Counted from the first letter of the stretch, positions 1 through 10,495 are shown. The stretch: 64,000 bases of DNA from Pascua guehoae (GCA_001600415.1 BCJX01000014.1:705914-769913); one strand, 5' to 3'. Notes: generated from the letters alone by a model not told the origin. Program-made: numbers and translations.

Positions 1-113
1 CTCTTGCTCCGTTACTTTGACCTCCATCTTTCAACCCCCTACACATTCCCAGCATCCTCCTTGCTACCACCGCCTGGCCACCACCTTCCTCCCCCATCCG
101 GTACACTCCCAAG

Positions 114-434
114 ATGCCCCGCCCGCTCACGCTGGGCCTCGTCATCGCCCTCCTCGCCCTCGTCGGCAACTTTCTCTACGACCGCCTCACCACCGTCGGC
201 GCCTTCCGCAAGCCCGACTCGCTCCGGGCTCCTGGCGTGTACGACCTGCACACGATCCCCGACACGGCAAACTGCGAAGACCTGCACCTGGACCCCCGGA
301 GCGGGCTCATTTTCACGGCGTGCCAGGCGGCGGACGGGTCGAGGGCGCAGTGGTTCCCGGCCCTGCATCGGTTTGCGGATCCCAAGGCGGGGGCCGCGGG
401 GGTGTTGCGGGTTATTGATCCTGTGGTACGTGTG

Positions 435-499
<65 letters not shown>

Positions 500-1687
500 C
501 TGGTGGAGGTTGTGGAGGATGGGGTTGTGGATGTTGGGCCGTGCGGGGTGGTGTGGTTTGCGGGTGGTCTTGGGGGTGGGAGTGAGATGTGGAGTGGAGA
601 TGGCGCGCGCGCATTAGAGGACAGACTTGCTTTGGACAGATCAGCAGGAGGCAACTGGCGCGGGAGACATGCAGGAGCCAGGTGGAGCTCGAGGGGGAAT
701 GGGCGAAACAGATCCAAGAATCAGTCAAGACAAACAAAGACTCACGCACAGACGCTCTCAGCGAGCCCGATCGAGATTGAGGGCTTCACCGACTCGTTCA
801 GCACGCACGGCATTGACATTATCCACGACCCGTCCGACCCAAAGGCGCTCTACATCCACGCGGTAAACCACGCGCCGAATCCCGCATACGCCGCGTCGCT
901 CGATGCGAGCATCGCGGCCAAGGCGGCGTCGCGGGTGGAAATCTTCCACCACGTCGTGGGGACCGGCGTGGCGCGGCACGTACGTACCGTGTCGCACCCG
1001 CTGATTACGACGCCCAACGACATCTTCTCGACGGGGCCGCTGAGCTTTTACGTGACCAACGACCACCTGTACCGCGAGGGCGTGCTGCGGTTCCTCGAAG
1101 ACCTGGGCGGGCGGCGCACGGCGGGGTGGTCGACGACGGTCCACGTCGTGGCCGAGGAGGGCAAGGAGGGCGCGGAGGGTGTGGCTGCCAAAATCGCGCT
1201 GAAGGGGCTGCACAATAACAACGGGCTGGGACACACGGCCAACCCCGGCGAGGTGATTATCTGCGATGCCGCGGGGGGCATGTCGTACTTTGCCAACATT
1301 ACCGCCGACGACACGCTCGCGGTCACCGACGAAGTCAAGTTCCAGACCACTATCGATAACCCATTCTGGTTTACAGACCCCTACCCGACCGTCGACCACG
1401 ATGCGAGCGGCCTCGTCAACACCGGCCTCGCGCAGGGCATCAAGCTCGCGGAGGAAATCGAAGACGGGCCCATTGCGACGGCCGTCTGGATCGCACATGG
1501 ACAGCCAGGACAGGGAAAGTGGAACACATCGCTGCTGTACGCAGACGACGGGTCCACCATCCGCTCGGCGAGCGCGAGCGTCCTCATCGCCATTGACCCG
1601 GAGGAGAATGACGGCAAGAAGCAGGCTTGGCTCTTTGTCTCGGGCTTTGCGTCAAAGGAGGCCATCGCTGTCAAGGTTGATATTTGA
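114..1687 (+). CDS. Paraoxonase/arylesterase-family esterase-lactonase, membrane anchored
   Basis: Two exons, 114-425 and 752-1687, joined in phase 0 (donor GTACGT, acceptor CACAG), give 415 aa. Residues 5-21 form a hydrophobic signal-anchor, so the enzyme is probably lumenal or secreted. The motif CEDLHLDPRSGLIFTAC near residue 60 and HPLITTPNDIF (TPND at 191-194) are the calcium-binding beta-propeller signatures of the PON/arylesterase family, Ca-dependent hydrolases of lactones, aryl esters or phosphotriesters; the natural substrate cannot be told. The length fits fungal members. The 326-nt intron holds a 62-nt poly-G run starting 12 nt after the donor. Downstream residues such as HNNNGLGHTANPGE fit a propeller strand. 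Function class is secure; exact donor and acceptor are inferred from phase. Confidence 0.85.
426..751 (+). repeat. Intron with 62-nt poly-G homopolymer (438-499)
   Basis: An uninterrupted run of 62 G lies 12 nt inside the arylesterase intron. Most introns in this window are 36-60 nt, and this one is 326 nt. The true tract length may differ because such runs are hard to sequence. Confidence 0.85.
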
Positions 1688-2378
1688 GCCGTGGCCAGAA
1701 TAGCGTAGCGTATCGACACCGTGTCGTGCCAGTCTGTAGCGTTTGTAGTAGAGGTGCAAATCGCCACCTGTCTGTAGTCCGAGATGCACTGTCGTGTAAG
1801 AAGGCGATTTAGGAGGGTACACTCATGCGTGCAACCCGGGCCACACTAATGGGTGCAACCTGCTGGTTATACTACCTCTGGCCGCGCAGACAACTGGCTG
1901 GAAAACTAGTGGGGGCAGCTTACAGGCGATGATGCTGTCGCTGGACTTGCAGATTAACACGGCCAACACGACCAACACGACCAACACGACCAACACGACT
2001 AACACGACTAACACGAGCTGAACACACGGGCAGGGGTACAGGAAGGTTTCCCAGCAACAGCAATGAGCGACTCTGGGACATGCCAGTTGACACGCACTAT
2101 CCATTCCTGGCGATAGAGTCGCAGCGGCGGATTTCCGAACCAGAGGTGAATGTGGATACCGCAGACTGGATTACATGGGGACATGGACATGGGGCTGCGA
2201 CGGACTGGGTGGGTACACGAAATATGAAACATGTAGGAATCGTGAAACATGAGAGCTGCAATGTTGTGACGCGCGTATGGCGGGCATGGAACGGGGCGGC
2301 GAGGATGGCCATCATCACTGTACGAGGCCTCGCGAGGCGACTGTGTGCCCCGGGTTGGGTGGATCGGATGACGAGGTG
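1688..2378. other. Convergent intergenic region with minisatellite
   Basis: 3' flanks of the arylesterase (+) and the first F-box-like gene (-). It contains seven tandem copies of a 9-mer, AACACGACC/T, at about 1956-2018. No coding sequence is supported. Confidence 0.6.
1956..2018. repeat. 9-bp minisatellite, seven copies
   Basis: Unit AACACG(A/G)C(C/T) is repeated seven times with one-base variants. It reads as low-complexity valine/leucine in one minus frame, but nothing suggests it is translated. Confidence 0.85.
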
Positions 2379-3551
2379 CTAGTGCGAGGAATGCGACTCG
2401 TCCTTGAGGGTGCGCGGCGACACGGTGGTGGTGTAGTACGGGAGGCCACAGTGCACAATTGTCATGCCGGGGACTTGGGCCCCAGTTAACATTTTAAACA
2501 CAAACCGGGTCCCTCCATCAAACTCGTCGCACGTTTTTGTCGAGTCGGTTGGTGGGGCTGGGACGACCGACGAGGTGCGGTCGTGGTTTCTCTCCGGGTA
2601 CTGGTCGACCAACGTGAAGGTCATGGGCGAGCGACGGCCACGGACACACAAGTGCGTGAAGTGTGCGATAAAGTACATAAGGGTGTCGAGCCAGATGGCG
2701 TCGAGCCAGCCAATGTCCAACGCGGGGGTTGCCACGACGGGCTCGGAGCGGGTAAAGCGGATGACGACGCTGGTGACACTCAGAGGGATACAGCCAAACT
2801 TGACGCCGTTGCAGGGCGGCTCGCGAACGTTGGGATTGTACTTTACGCACAGGACGAGTTTGGTCGTGTCGGGGGGAATGTGGGGGGCCTTGTGCCCGCC
2901 ATTGCCGCACCCGCACGGCACGCTCGCGTCCATGAACACGACGCACGTGGTGGCGCGCACGGGAAAGTCGCCCGGGTAGTTGCACTGGTCGTCGTGGAAG
3001 ATGCGGAGCACGTCGACCTTGCGAAACTTGCGATACATGTGGTCCGGGGTGAGCGCGTTGGTCTCGACGCCCGGGTATATGTCGAGTACGCGCGTCGACG
3101 CCAGGACGTGGTCGCGCACGCTGCGCGACTTGCGGACGTTTGACGGGTCGGCGCGGTCGCGCACTCGCAGCGGCTTGAATAGGGGCATGCGGCCCTCAAT
3201 CGACGACACGGTGTATGCGGCCCGCGTGGCGCTGACGGATAGGGAAATGTGCTCACCCAGAAGACGGTCGGCGCGGTCGCGGTACGCCTTGCTCACAGCC
3301 CGGAACGCAATGAGCGACGCCCGCGGCGAAAACTCGAGAATCGCGTCCATGATGTGCGGGAAGGCCGTGTGGTCGAGGAGCACGCGCGAGCGGGGCATGG
3401 TGCGGCGGCGGACCTTGATGTGGGCAGGCCGGCGAGGCTGCGCGGCAGGTTGGCATACTTTTGAGGAAGAGGCTACCTCGGGTGTGGAGCGCGAGGATAA
3501 CGGGAGGGGCCGCTTGCGGGGGTGCCGAGGCGGGTTGGCAGGTGTCTGCAT
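2379..3551 (-). CDS. F-box-like/leucine-rich paralogue 1, function unknown
   Basis: Single exon, 390 aa from the ATG at 3551; an internal start (MPRSRVLL) just before the conserved domain is also possible. The N-terminal module LLDHTAFPHIMDAILEF, then FRAVSKAYRDRADRLL and EHISLSV, resembles an F-box-type helical motif and recurs in the paralogues at 4095-5543 and 11186-12208. A degenerate repeat region follows with strand-like blocks (STRVLDIYPG, KVDVLRIFHD, TTKLVLCVKY). It lacks the C-terminal EYxASVxxxxF-LET motif of its neighbours and ends in unrelated sequence, so the tail is diverged or truncated. F-box-type substrate adaptor function is only an inference. Upstream is a (GGGA)n/CT-rich tract. 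Confidence 0.7.
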   Translation of the reverse strand: MQTPANPPRHPRKRPLPLSSRSTPEVASSSKVCQPAAQPRRPAHIKVRRRTMPRSRVLLDHTAFPHIMDAILEFSPRASLIAFRAVSKAYRDRADRLLGEHISLSVSATRAAYTVSSIEGRMPLFKPLRVRDRADPSNVRKSRSVRDHVLASTRVLDIYPGVETNALTPDHMYRKFRKVDVLRIFHDDQCNYPGDFPVRATTCVVFMDASVPCGCGNGGHKAPHIPPDTTKLVLCVKYNPNVREPPCNGVKFGCIPLSVTSVVIRFTRSEPVVATPALDIGWLDAIWLDTLMYFIAHFTHLCVRGRRSPMTFTLVDQYPERNHDRTSSVVPAPPTDSTKTCDEFDGGTRFVFKMLTGAQVPGMTIVHCGLPYYTTTVSPRTLKDESHSSH

Positions 3552-4094
3552 GGTGGCGAATGGATCAGTCGGTGAATGGGTGAATGCCGAAGAGAAGAGT
3601 AGGAGATGCGGTGATGTGTAAGAGAATGAGAGAATGAGAGAGAGAGGAAGGAGGGAGGGAGGGAGGGAGGGAGGGAAGGAAGCAAGGAAGGAAGAAAGAT
3701 AGAAAGCAAGGAAGGAAGCGAGGGCGACCATCACGACTTGTGCATGTGTCGTCTTTGTCGTTGTGGCGGTGGCATGTGGCGCCCACAAGTCATCACAACT
3801 CTGCCTACCTTGTTGTACGAGCCACCCCCAAACCATTACAAGCCCGAACCGACCTTGCCCAACTTGCTCTCCAAAGGGGCACGCCTGCTACGCAGCACGC
3901 AACTGCATAGGTGTCGATACAAAAGTGTATACAAATTAAGCGAGGAAACTGCAACTACAAACGGCAGGATTGCACACTGCGACCATCATTCTGCAAGGGT
4001 ATCGACAGTCACGGGGGAGGGGGTGGGGTGGGGTTTCTCCAGCGCCAACCGGCGGGCCATGACGAGCTACATACAAAGACGCACGGCAGAGAGC
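3552..4094. other. Spacer between two F-box-like paralogues
   Basis: Promoter side of paralogue 1, with purine-rich GGGA/GAAG repeats on the + strand (3635-3715, CT-rich in the sense of the minus gene), followed by the 3' flank of paralogue 2. No gene seen. Confidence 0.6.
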
Positions 4095-5543
4095 CTAGCG
4101 CCACACGGTCTCGAGGCGCCACTCGTCGTGGGGGAGCGACGCCTTGTACTCGTCCTTTGTGACAAAGCGCATAAAACGGCGGTTGCGGAAAAACGGCGTA
4201 TTGATCTCGGGATGTTTCTTCTCCATGAGTTCGGTGGCGTCCTTTAGCCAGAGGCCCGGCAGGTCGGCGCTGGGGACATTGTCGAACCCGATCCAGCGGG
4301 GGTTGACCTCGTCCAGGCCGACAATGGTGCATGTAATGGGGACCTTTGCGAGGGACACGGCCGTGGCGAGGAGGGGGAAGAGGACACCCCAGCGCGAGGG
4401 GACCTTGTACGCTGCCAAGCCATTGGGGGTGGCCATGGAGCGGTCGGCGGGGGCCTTGGGCTCGACGTTGTGGAGGACCACCACGAGCCCCTCCGAGCAG
4501 TGCTGCCTGCGGACCGTCTCGAGGAGGAGGCAACGGAGGGGCCAGGGCTCGGTGGGCGGGGCGCGCGCCCCGTCGTAGCGGACATTGATGACGAGCTTTT
4601 TGAAAAAGCCCGGTATCAAGCGGAAGCTGTCGGCGTCGCGCACCGGGTCCGCGAGGCAAGGGCAGGGAGTGGTCGCGTCGATAAACGTCACCGACTTGCG
4701 GCCACGGATGGGGATTTGGAGCGACGTAATGGTCGTTGGCGCGTGGACGATACGCACGACCTGGACGTTGCTCAGTGCCGCAGCAATGGGCCCGAGGGAC
4801 GGGCCGCGCACACCCAGGTCGACCACACGTGTCGCGGCCAGCGCCTTGTCGCACTGCTCGCGGCGCGAGAGACTGACGGCCATGTCGCGGTCAACGGGGC
4901 GGAAGCAGGGTATACGCCCCTGGTGCGAGGTGACGCCCACACGTGCTGGCATGTGCTTCGACACCGTGATGACGATATGCTCGGCGAGCGCGGCGTCGAC
5001 GCGGTCGCGGAACGCCCTCGACGTCAAACGGAGGACCAGGAGCGAGCCTCGGTCGCTATGGGCTATGATGCGGGTGGCAATCGCCGGCGTCGTATCCGGA
5101 CTGATCGAGTAGGATGTCTTTGACGGATCGCAAGTGTCGTCGCGCAGCAGGTCGTCGGGCCGTCCCTGGGCTAACACACGTGAGACGTCCTCGAGCGCTT
5201 CCAACGTGATGGCTATGCTCGACGCAAGCACCGGCGACGACGGTGAACTCGGCGTATCGGGGGCGATGACGCGTGGGGCAGGGACCGCCATCTTCCTGGT
5301 AGACTTCTTCTTGTTGGGCTGATGATGCGCGCTGCCAGTCTCGTCGTTTGTATCCATGACGTCTGACGACATGTTGGGGGTGGGCGGTGCACTCTCGTCG
5401 GGGGAAGGAGGGGTCCACGTCGTGTCTGTGAGGCCGCCGCTGTGGCGTGAAGGCCCCGAGACGTTGGACCAGTGCAGCCCGAGGGGGTGTGGAGGTGGCG
5501 CTCTGGACAGAGGTAGTGGGCGGGTGGGGCGTTGGCGGAGCAT
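4095..5543 (-). CDS. F-box-like/leucine-rich paralogue 2, function unknown
   Basis: Intronless, 482 aa from 5543; a later ATG at 5372 (MSSDVMDTN) would give 425 aa and may be the real start, since the first 57 residues are Pro/Ser-rich. A disordered Ser/Pro/Lys region precedes the conserved domain (ATRIIAHSDRGSLLVLR, LTSRAFRDRVDAALAEH), then repeat-like strands (ATRVVDLGV, VQVVRIVHAP, FFKKLVINVRYD). The C-terminus FVTKDEYKASLPHDEWRLET is the family tail motif, shared with 11186-12208 (LDEYRASVGDEQFALETVE) and 6736-8580. No enzymatic motif is visible. Tandem, same-strand placement with three paralogues indicates local duplication. Confidence 0.75.
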   Translation of the reverse strand: MLRQRPTRPLPLSRAPPPHPLGLHWSNVSGPSRHSGGLTDTTWTPPSPDESAPPTPNMSSDVMDTNDETGSAHHQPNKKKSTRKMAVPAPRVIAPDTPSSPSSPVLASSIAITLEALEDVSRVLAQGRPDDLLRDDTCDPSKTSYSISPDTTPAIATRIIAHSDRGSLLVLRLTSRAFRDRVDAALAEHIVITVSKHMPARVGVTSHQGRIPCFRPVDRDMAVSLSRREQCDKALAATRVVDLGVRGPSLGPIAAALSNVQVVRIVHAPTTITSLQIPIRGRKSVTFIDATTPCPCLADPVRDADSFRLIPGFFKKLVINVRYDGARAPPTEPWPLRCLLLETVRRQHCSEGLVVVLHNVEPKAPADRSMATPNGLAAYKVPSRWGVLFPLLATAVSLAKVPITCTIVGLDEVNPRWIGFDNVPSADLPGLWLKDATELMEKKHPEINTPFFRNRRFMRFVTKDEYKASLPHDEWRLETVWR

Positions 5544-6735
5544 TGGGTGTGGTGATCAAGGAGGGTGACAAGGGTGAAGAGGGAGGAGGGTGATAGGAGA
5601 CAGAGTTGTGGTGAGAGGAGAGGATAGGGTGAAAGCGAGGAAACGAGTGGTGGCGGGTGGGTCAAGTATGAGGTGGTGCGGTGCGTGAGGGTGGGTGTGG
5701 GTCGTGTGGGTCGTGTGCAGAGAGTGATACGTTTCAATGTTTACAATTCCAAACCGGCCGTCTAGACAAATCATTATCCCTGGTGCGGTGCATCCTGTGC
5801 TGTGCTTCTTTGCGTCAATGCCCTCCCTCCCTTTGAATCGTGTCGTGCGTCATGTCGCATCCCTCGGTGGCCACTGCTACATGCTGACATGCTGTGCAGG
5901 CAGCGGCGCCGCCCCCAAGGGTCCAAGAGTGCGGGGCCGCCGGTCGATGCGGGGGTGGCCCATCAAAGTGTGCCGTCGGCGTGGGCGTGGTGGCGGCCAG
6001 GTTAGGGTCGGTTGCCGCCGAAGGGCGTTGAGCACGGGCCATGCTCCGTCATTGCCGTCGTCGTCGGCTTGGTACGGGCAGGGGAAGCGGCGGCGGAAGT
6101 ATATCGTTCTGCTGTGCCGTGCATTGTTCGCTCGTGACATGACACGGACCCACCACCTTGACGCTTTTGGGACACATGGTGTGCATGTGCGAGCGGATAC
6201 AGTAGTGCAGGACGCGATTGTGCAGCTGAAAATCAGTCGATCAATGTCGATTGTCATGAGGGCACACACACTATGCAGTGCACGCACATCCAGCACGCCC
6301 CCCTTTCAGCTGCCCTTTGGAAACCAAGCGCCGTTTTCACGCATACTGCCTGCTCGACCTACACTCCATACACGATTGCTATGCAATTGCATGCTATGCA
6401 AGACATGTTCTGGAACTGACCGGTGCTGACCGCGACTGATGTCAACCTCGTGTGGCCGTAACGGGCCAAAGCGTAGACTCTGGGCGAGGTGAAACGCGAC
6501 ACAGAGTGGAGGGACGTGACAGGTGGAGGCCACAGGACCAAAGGTCAAGTGGCAAGTAGTGGCAAGTGGGCTAGTGGGTGGCAAATGGTCGTGTGGCGAA
6601 TGTGGCACACGTGGGCATCCAGAAGCGGGGACAGCATAAATTCATCACATTCGTCCCAGTCGTTAAAGTCAAAGTCACAATCATGATGCAGTACTGTATA
6701 TACAAAACAGCCTCCACTTCTCGCCCCATGCTCAG
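5544..6735. other. Intergenic, 1.2 kb
   Basis: Pyrimidine-rich (minus-strand sense) promoter of paralogue 2 near 5560-5720, then mixed sequence up to the 3' end of paralogue 3. No coding region, RNA gene or clear repeat seen. Confidence 0.5.
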
Positions 6736-8580
6736 CTAGCGTGCGCGAATGTCCTCCCCCTCGCCCAGCGCCGGGCACGTCTCTACGACAAACTGGTCCG
6801 GACCAACCTCGGCGGCGTACTCTGTGCCCGACAGGAACCGAATGTTATTGATGACGCTCTGCCAGGGAAGGCCCCAAGCCTGCTCTCGAAGGAAGAAGAC
6901 AGCTGACTTGTCTTTGTAGGACTGGTCCACGACGTAGCCCATGAACCATTGCTTGTTGGACTCGTCGCTGAGACCCCCGTGCGGGTTGGGGAGGTTTACA
7001 ATGGTAACCTTTCGCTGCGAAATAAAGTAGTGCCCAATCGTCTTGGCAAACTTTGCCATTGACGCCTTGTGAGAGTCCGAGTTGTCATAGTCGAAGTCGT
7101 AAGGGTCAAAGATAATGACCAGTTCGTCGACATGGACCGGCGCGACGCACGGGAACCAGTCGTATGCCCAAGGGCCCGTGTCGGAAAGATTCGAGGCGTT
7201 GATAACCAGTCGCGAGACGCCAGCGCCGATTCCCCACTCCTTGACAGCCGGGTGGACGGGTGTCTGAACAGAGGTAAAGATGACCAAGGTTTTGGGGCTG
7301 AGGTGGATCGTGTTGGACGGGAACAAGGCCCCGTCATGCACGTACACGCGAAGTGTGTGCACGCGCGGCATAGTCCCGCGCACCAGCAGCTGCCACATGT
7401 CGTTGTCAACGACGCTTCCCCAGATGTCCAGCACGCGGATCGCCGCGAGAAGCTCTCCAAAAAAAGAGTCAGTCTCCAGCTCGCGCTCAAACGTGGGGAC
7501 AGCACCGTTAAACAGGCGCAGCTGGCCCACAGTCGGGCCGTCGCACAGAGCGTGGCAGGCGTGGACCTGGACGTACCCGGCGTCGGGCGCGGTCGCGACG
7601 TCAACGCCCGCGGTGGCAGACGGAGGACGGTTGGGAGAGGTGGTCGGCACGGTGTAATCGTCGTCCCCGTCGTAGCCGCTGTCCAGAGTAAGGTTGCCCC
7701 CCTCCACCTCTCCCGCGGCCCACTCGACATTTCCCGCGTCGCGCACCTCGACGCGGTTCACGACGCACGCCTTCTCGCCAAAGTCGATCGTGCCACGCTC
7801 AACCGGCGCGCGCACCACCGCCTCGCGCGGGACAATAGACTCGCCGTTGTTGCCGCGCGTTGGGTTGTGAAACGCCGCCGAGGTCGCGCGCGGTGCGCTC
7901 GCAGGCGTCGGCGACACGGGACGCTCAAGCCAGCGCACGCCATAAAACTGCCCGTCCCGAGCCAGCCCCACGGGGCGGAAGAGGGTCCCATCGTTGTCGT
8001 CGTCCTGAGACTCGGCGGCAAAGCGGAGAAGCGGGCCGTCCTGCTGGATGCGGGAGCGGGTCGGCGTGGTCGGGAGAAGTGCCTGAAGGCGGGTTGGCGC
8101 GGGTAGGATAAGTGCGTGGGGTTGGGTCGGCGCGGGCGGGATAAGTGCGTGGTGCTGGGTCGGCGCGGGCGGGATAAGTGCGCGGAGTCGGTTGTGGAGG
8201 GCCTGATATGCGGGCGGGGACAGGGCACCGGCGGGGGTATGAGGGGTGGGGGCCGTCTCGTACTCAAATCCTACGGGTGAGGAGGAGGGGTACGGGGAGG
8301 AGTCTGCCTGCGGGCTGTCGAGGAGGGGTGCGTGCGCGTCGCCCCACCCGTTGATGAGGGTCTGCATGTCGGCCCAGTCTGATGACGAAGACTGGGTGTC
8401 CGGCGAGGATCGAGGGCGGAGAAGGTCCCCCAGGGTCAGGCGGGGGGTTGGGGCAAGGGGGGTGTACTCGTCTTCCTCAAAGAGGGTGGGAAGAGGTTGA
8501 AAGTAGGGGTATTCCCACTCCGACGAGTCGGAGAGGGAAGCGTCGTCGTTGGCGTAGCCCTCGTTGTTCGGGGACGACAT
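6736..8580 (-). CDS. F-box-like family paralogue 3 with disordered N-terminus
   Basis: Intronless, 614 aa from the ATG at 8580 (MSSPNNEGYAND). The N-terminal half is acidic, Ser/Pro-rich and disordered, with an 11-residue repeat (ALIPPAPTQ-type; 33-nt units at 8107, 8140 and 8173). The C-terminal ~300 residues align in order with the other paralogues: AIRVLDIWG, VHTLRVYVHDG, PKTLVIFTS, VSRLVINAS, and the tail FLSGTEYAAEVGPDQFVVET. The helical F-box-like module present in its neighbours is not recognisable, so this member appears to have exchanged that module for a low-complexity arm. Function unknown. Confidence 0.7.
   Translation of the reverse strand: MSSPNNEGYANDDASLSDSSEWEYPYFQPLPTLFEEDEYTPLAPTPRLTLGDLLRPRSSPDTQSSSSDWADMQTLINGWGDAHAPLLDSPQADSSPYPSSSPVGFEYETAPTPHTPAGALSPPAYQALHNRLRALIPPAPTQHHALIPPAPTQPHALILPAPTRLQALLPTTPTRSRIQQDGPLLRFAAESQDDDNDGTLFRPVGLARDGQFYGVRWLERPVSPTPASAPRATSAAFHNPTRGNNGESIVPREAVVRAPVERGTIDFGEKACVVNRVEVRDAGNVEWAAGEVEGGNLTLDSGYDGDDDYTVPTTSPNRPPSATAGVDVATAPDAGYVQVHACHALCDGPTVGQLRLFNGAVPTFERELETDSFFGELLAAIRVLDIWGSVVDNDMWQLLVRGTMPRVHTLRVYVHDGALFPSNTIHLSPKTLVIFTSVQTPVHPAVKEWGIGAGVSRLVINASNLSDTGPWAYDWFPCVAPVHVDELVIIFDPYDFDYDNSDSHKASMAKFAKTIGHYFISQRKVTIVNLPNPHGGLSDESNKQWFMGYVVDQSYKDKSAVFFLREQAWGLPWQSVINNIRFLSGTEYAAEVGPDQFVVETCPALGEGEDIRAR
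8107..8205 (-). repeat. 33-nt in-frame coding repeat
   Basis: Three units of 33 nt with the core GGATAAGTGCG on the + strand encode the PAPT repeats in the N-terminal arm of paralogue 3. Confidence 0.7.
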
Positions 8581-8649
8581 GGTGTAGAGTGTGATAGAGA
8601 GGGGTATGTGGGGCAAGAGGAGGGACCGGTTGGACGTGGGTGGGCTGAG

Positions 8650-9120
8650 GTTGTTAGTGTGGCTGTGAGGGCTGTGATGGGGTGGTGGGGATGGACGTAC
8701 CTGAAGGTGTTGTGGTTTCTGCCCTTGGAAAGGACGGGTGGCGGATGTGTGAAGGCGGCAGGCGTTCACAAGGGTCGAGAGGGTTGAGGGGATGAATGGG
8801 GTGGTGGGTGTTGGCTGTAGTTGTTAGTGTGATGGATGAAGAGGTGGTGGTAGCTAACATACCTTTGGCAGCTCTTGTGCTGTTGACCGTGGAATTGGGA
8901 AATAATGAAAGAGCAAACGCTGCTATCGTTGACAGGCGTCGAGCTGGTTGAGAGGTGGGAGGGGAGAGTGGTGGATGTGTGCTAATGGTATTAGTGTGAT
9001 TATTGGGGAGGGGGAGGAGGTGGGTGGGGCGAACGTACGTGTGGTAGCAATTGGATGGGGAAGGGGATGAATGGATGTCGAGCACCTAGTGACAGGCGTC
9101 TGGATGGTCGAGAGGTGGTA
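8650..9120. repeat. Three diverged ~170-bp tandem units
   Basis: The anchor TTAGTGTG recurs near 8654, 8824 and 8991, and CAGGCGT recurs at 8759, 8933 and 9093, giving spacings of about 160-174 bp. Between anchors the units share GTGGATGTGTG and (G/T)TCGAGAGG blocks. Confidence 0.55.
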
Positions 9121-9241
9121 GAGAGTGGTCTTGGGAATTGAGGTGGATGAAGAGGATATGGATGGAGAACACCCAGGGTCGTGGAGAGTGGTATTGGGAG
9201 TTGAAGTGGATGAAGAAGACACGGATGGAAGAACGCCCAGG
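9121..9241. repeat. 63-bp tandem duplication
   Basis: GAGAGTGGT(C/A)TTGGGA at 9121 and 9184 begins two copies of about 58 bp that differ at roughly seven positions. Confidence 0.8.
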
Positions 9242-10032
9242 CTGCAGGTATTTATGCCCATCGAAGGGCCGTCCGAATGGAATCAAAAGTGCCTTCATGC
9301 GGCTGTCAAACACCCCACCACGTCGACATGGTGCCTTCGAACAGCCGTCGAGCGGCTTCTGCTGGGTAGAATACCGCCATAGTCTATCACAGGCACAATG
9401 GTACTCGGGTGTGTGTGCGTGTGTGTGTTTTGTTTGTGTGTGTATCGTGTTTACAGCCTTGGACGGCACACCTGTGCTGCTTTGCTCCAGTGCCGATACG
9501 AATACCCCCAGCCCACGGCGTCATCCATGCTCCTAGTTGCCCAATAATATTGTAAGTAACGCCAGGAGGAGGCCTTAATATTTGTGCTTGAGGGAGGAGG
9601 TGTGCGGCATGTGAATTACGCTGTGATGAGAAGGTTGGTCAGCCGGAACCCAGCAACCATCACAAAAAAATGAGGCCCCCAATCGCCCCCGTGGCCCATG
9701 TTTATCTGGCAGATTAGGCAGGCGAGACGCCTGTAGAACGAGTGGGCCTAGAGGCAGACGGGGGTGTTGCGTTGGACAAGCGGCCACACCTTGGGCGGAA
9801 TTGTTCCTCCGAACCGAACAATACAACAAAAGGCACTTGATTATTTCCCACCTGTCACTACTGTCCTCGCGCCACCTGTCAGCGTCGCGACAGGGCCCAC
9901 AAAAACGGAATACACTGCAGAGCGTGTGATATGTCTGTTTCCAGGTTGCAGTTCCTGTCCAAGACCTCCCGCGGCTTCTTCCGGGCCTCTGGATTCCGCT
10001 AGCGAACATCCGAACCATTCATTAAATCAATC

Positions 10033-10231
10033 CAGGTGTGTCCGAAAAGTCACGAGACTACCACATTAAGCGAGGGTACGCGGAGGACGGGTAGGGCTGT
10101 GCACAGGGCATGTGGGAAACAAGCAGGAAGCATCAGTGTGCAGCGTCGTTGCATTGGTGTAGAGTGTCCATGCGCAACTTGGACTAGACCGAGCTCAAAC
10201 TGGCAGTGTCAAGACTTTGCCGACGCACCTG
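10033..10231. repeat. Palindromic element copy 1 (199 bp)
   Basis: Left end CAGGTGTGTCCGAAAAGTC and right end GACTTTGCCGACGCACCTG are imperfect inverted repeats of each other and match the ends of the shorter copies. The interior is longer than in the other copies and has no ORF of note. Confidence 0.6.
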
Positions 10232-10415
10232 TCTGTTGTTCTTAGAAACGTACAATACAATAAAATGCTATGCCCTTCTGGGACGGGTTTGCATGTGTAA
10301 AGTAAACGCACACTCAGTCGACGTCTCCGCGTGAAGGCAGAAATTTTGCCTCATCGTCAGCACCACTCTGTACGTGTAGGCAATCGACCACGTCGGATTG
10401 CGGGGGCCAGGTATA

Positions 10416-10495
10416 CAGGCGCGTCGGGAAAGTCGTGAGACTGCCACAGTGAGGCTCGAGCGCGTAGCAGTCTCCCGACTTTCCGGACACACCTG
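10416..10495. repeat. Palindromic element copy 2 (80 bp)
   Basis: Arms GGAAAGTCGTGAGACTGC and GCAGTCTCCCGACTTTCC are inverse complements with one mismatch. Terminal similarity extends out to CAGG...CCTG, and both ends are flanked by TA (TA-CAGG and CCTG-TA), as expected for a 2-bp TA target duplication. Confidence 0.75.

Noticed and set aside
758..1498. Minus-strand open frame over the arylesterase
   Set aside because: Antisense of a well-supported exon; no motif.
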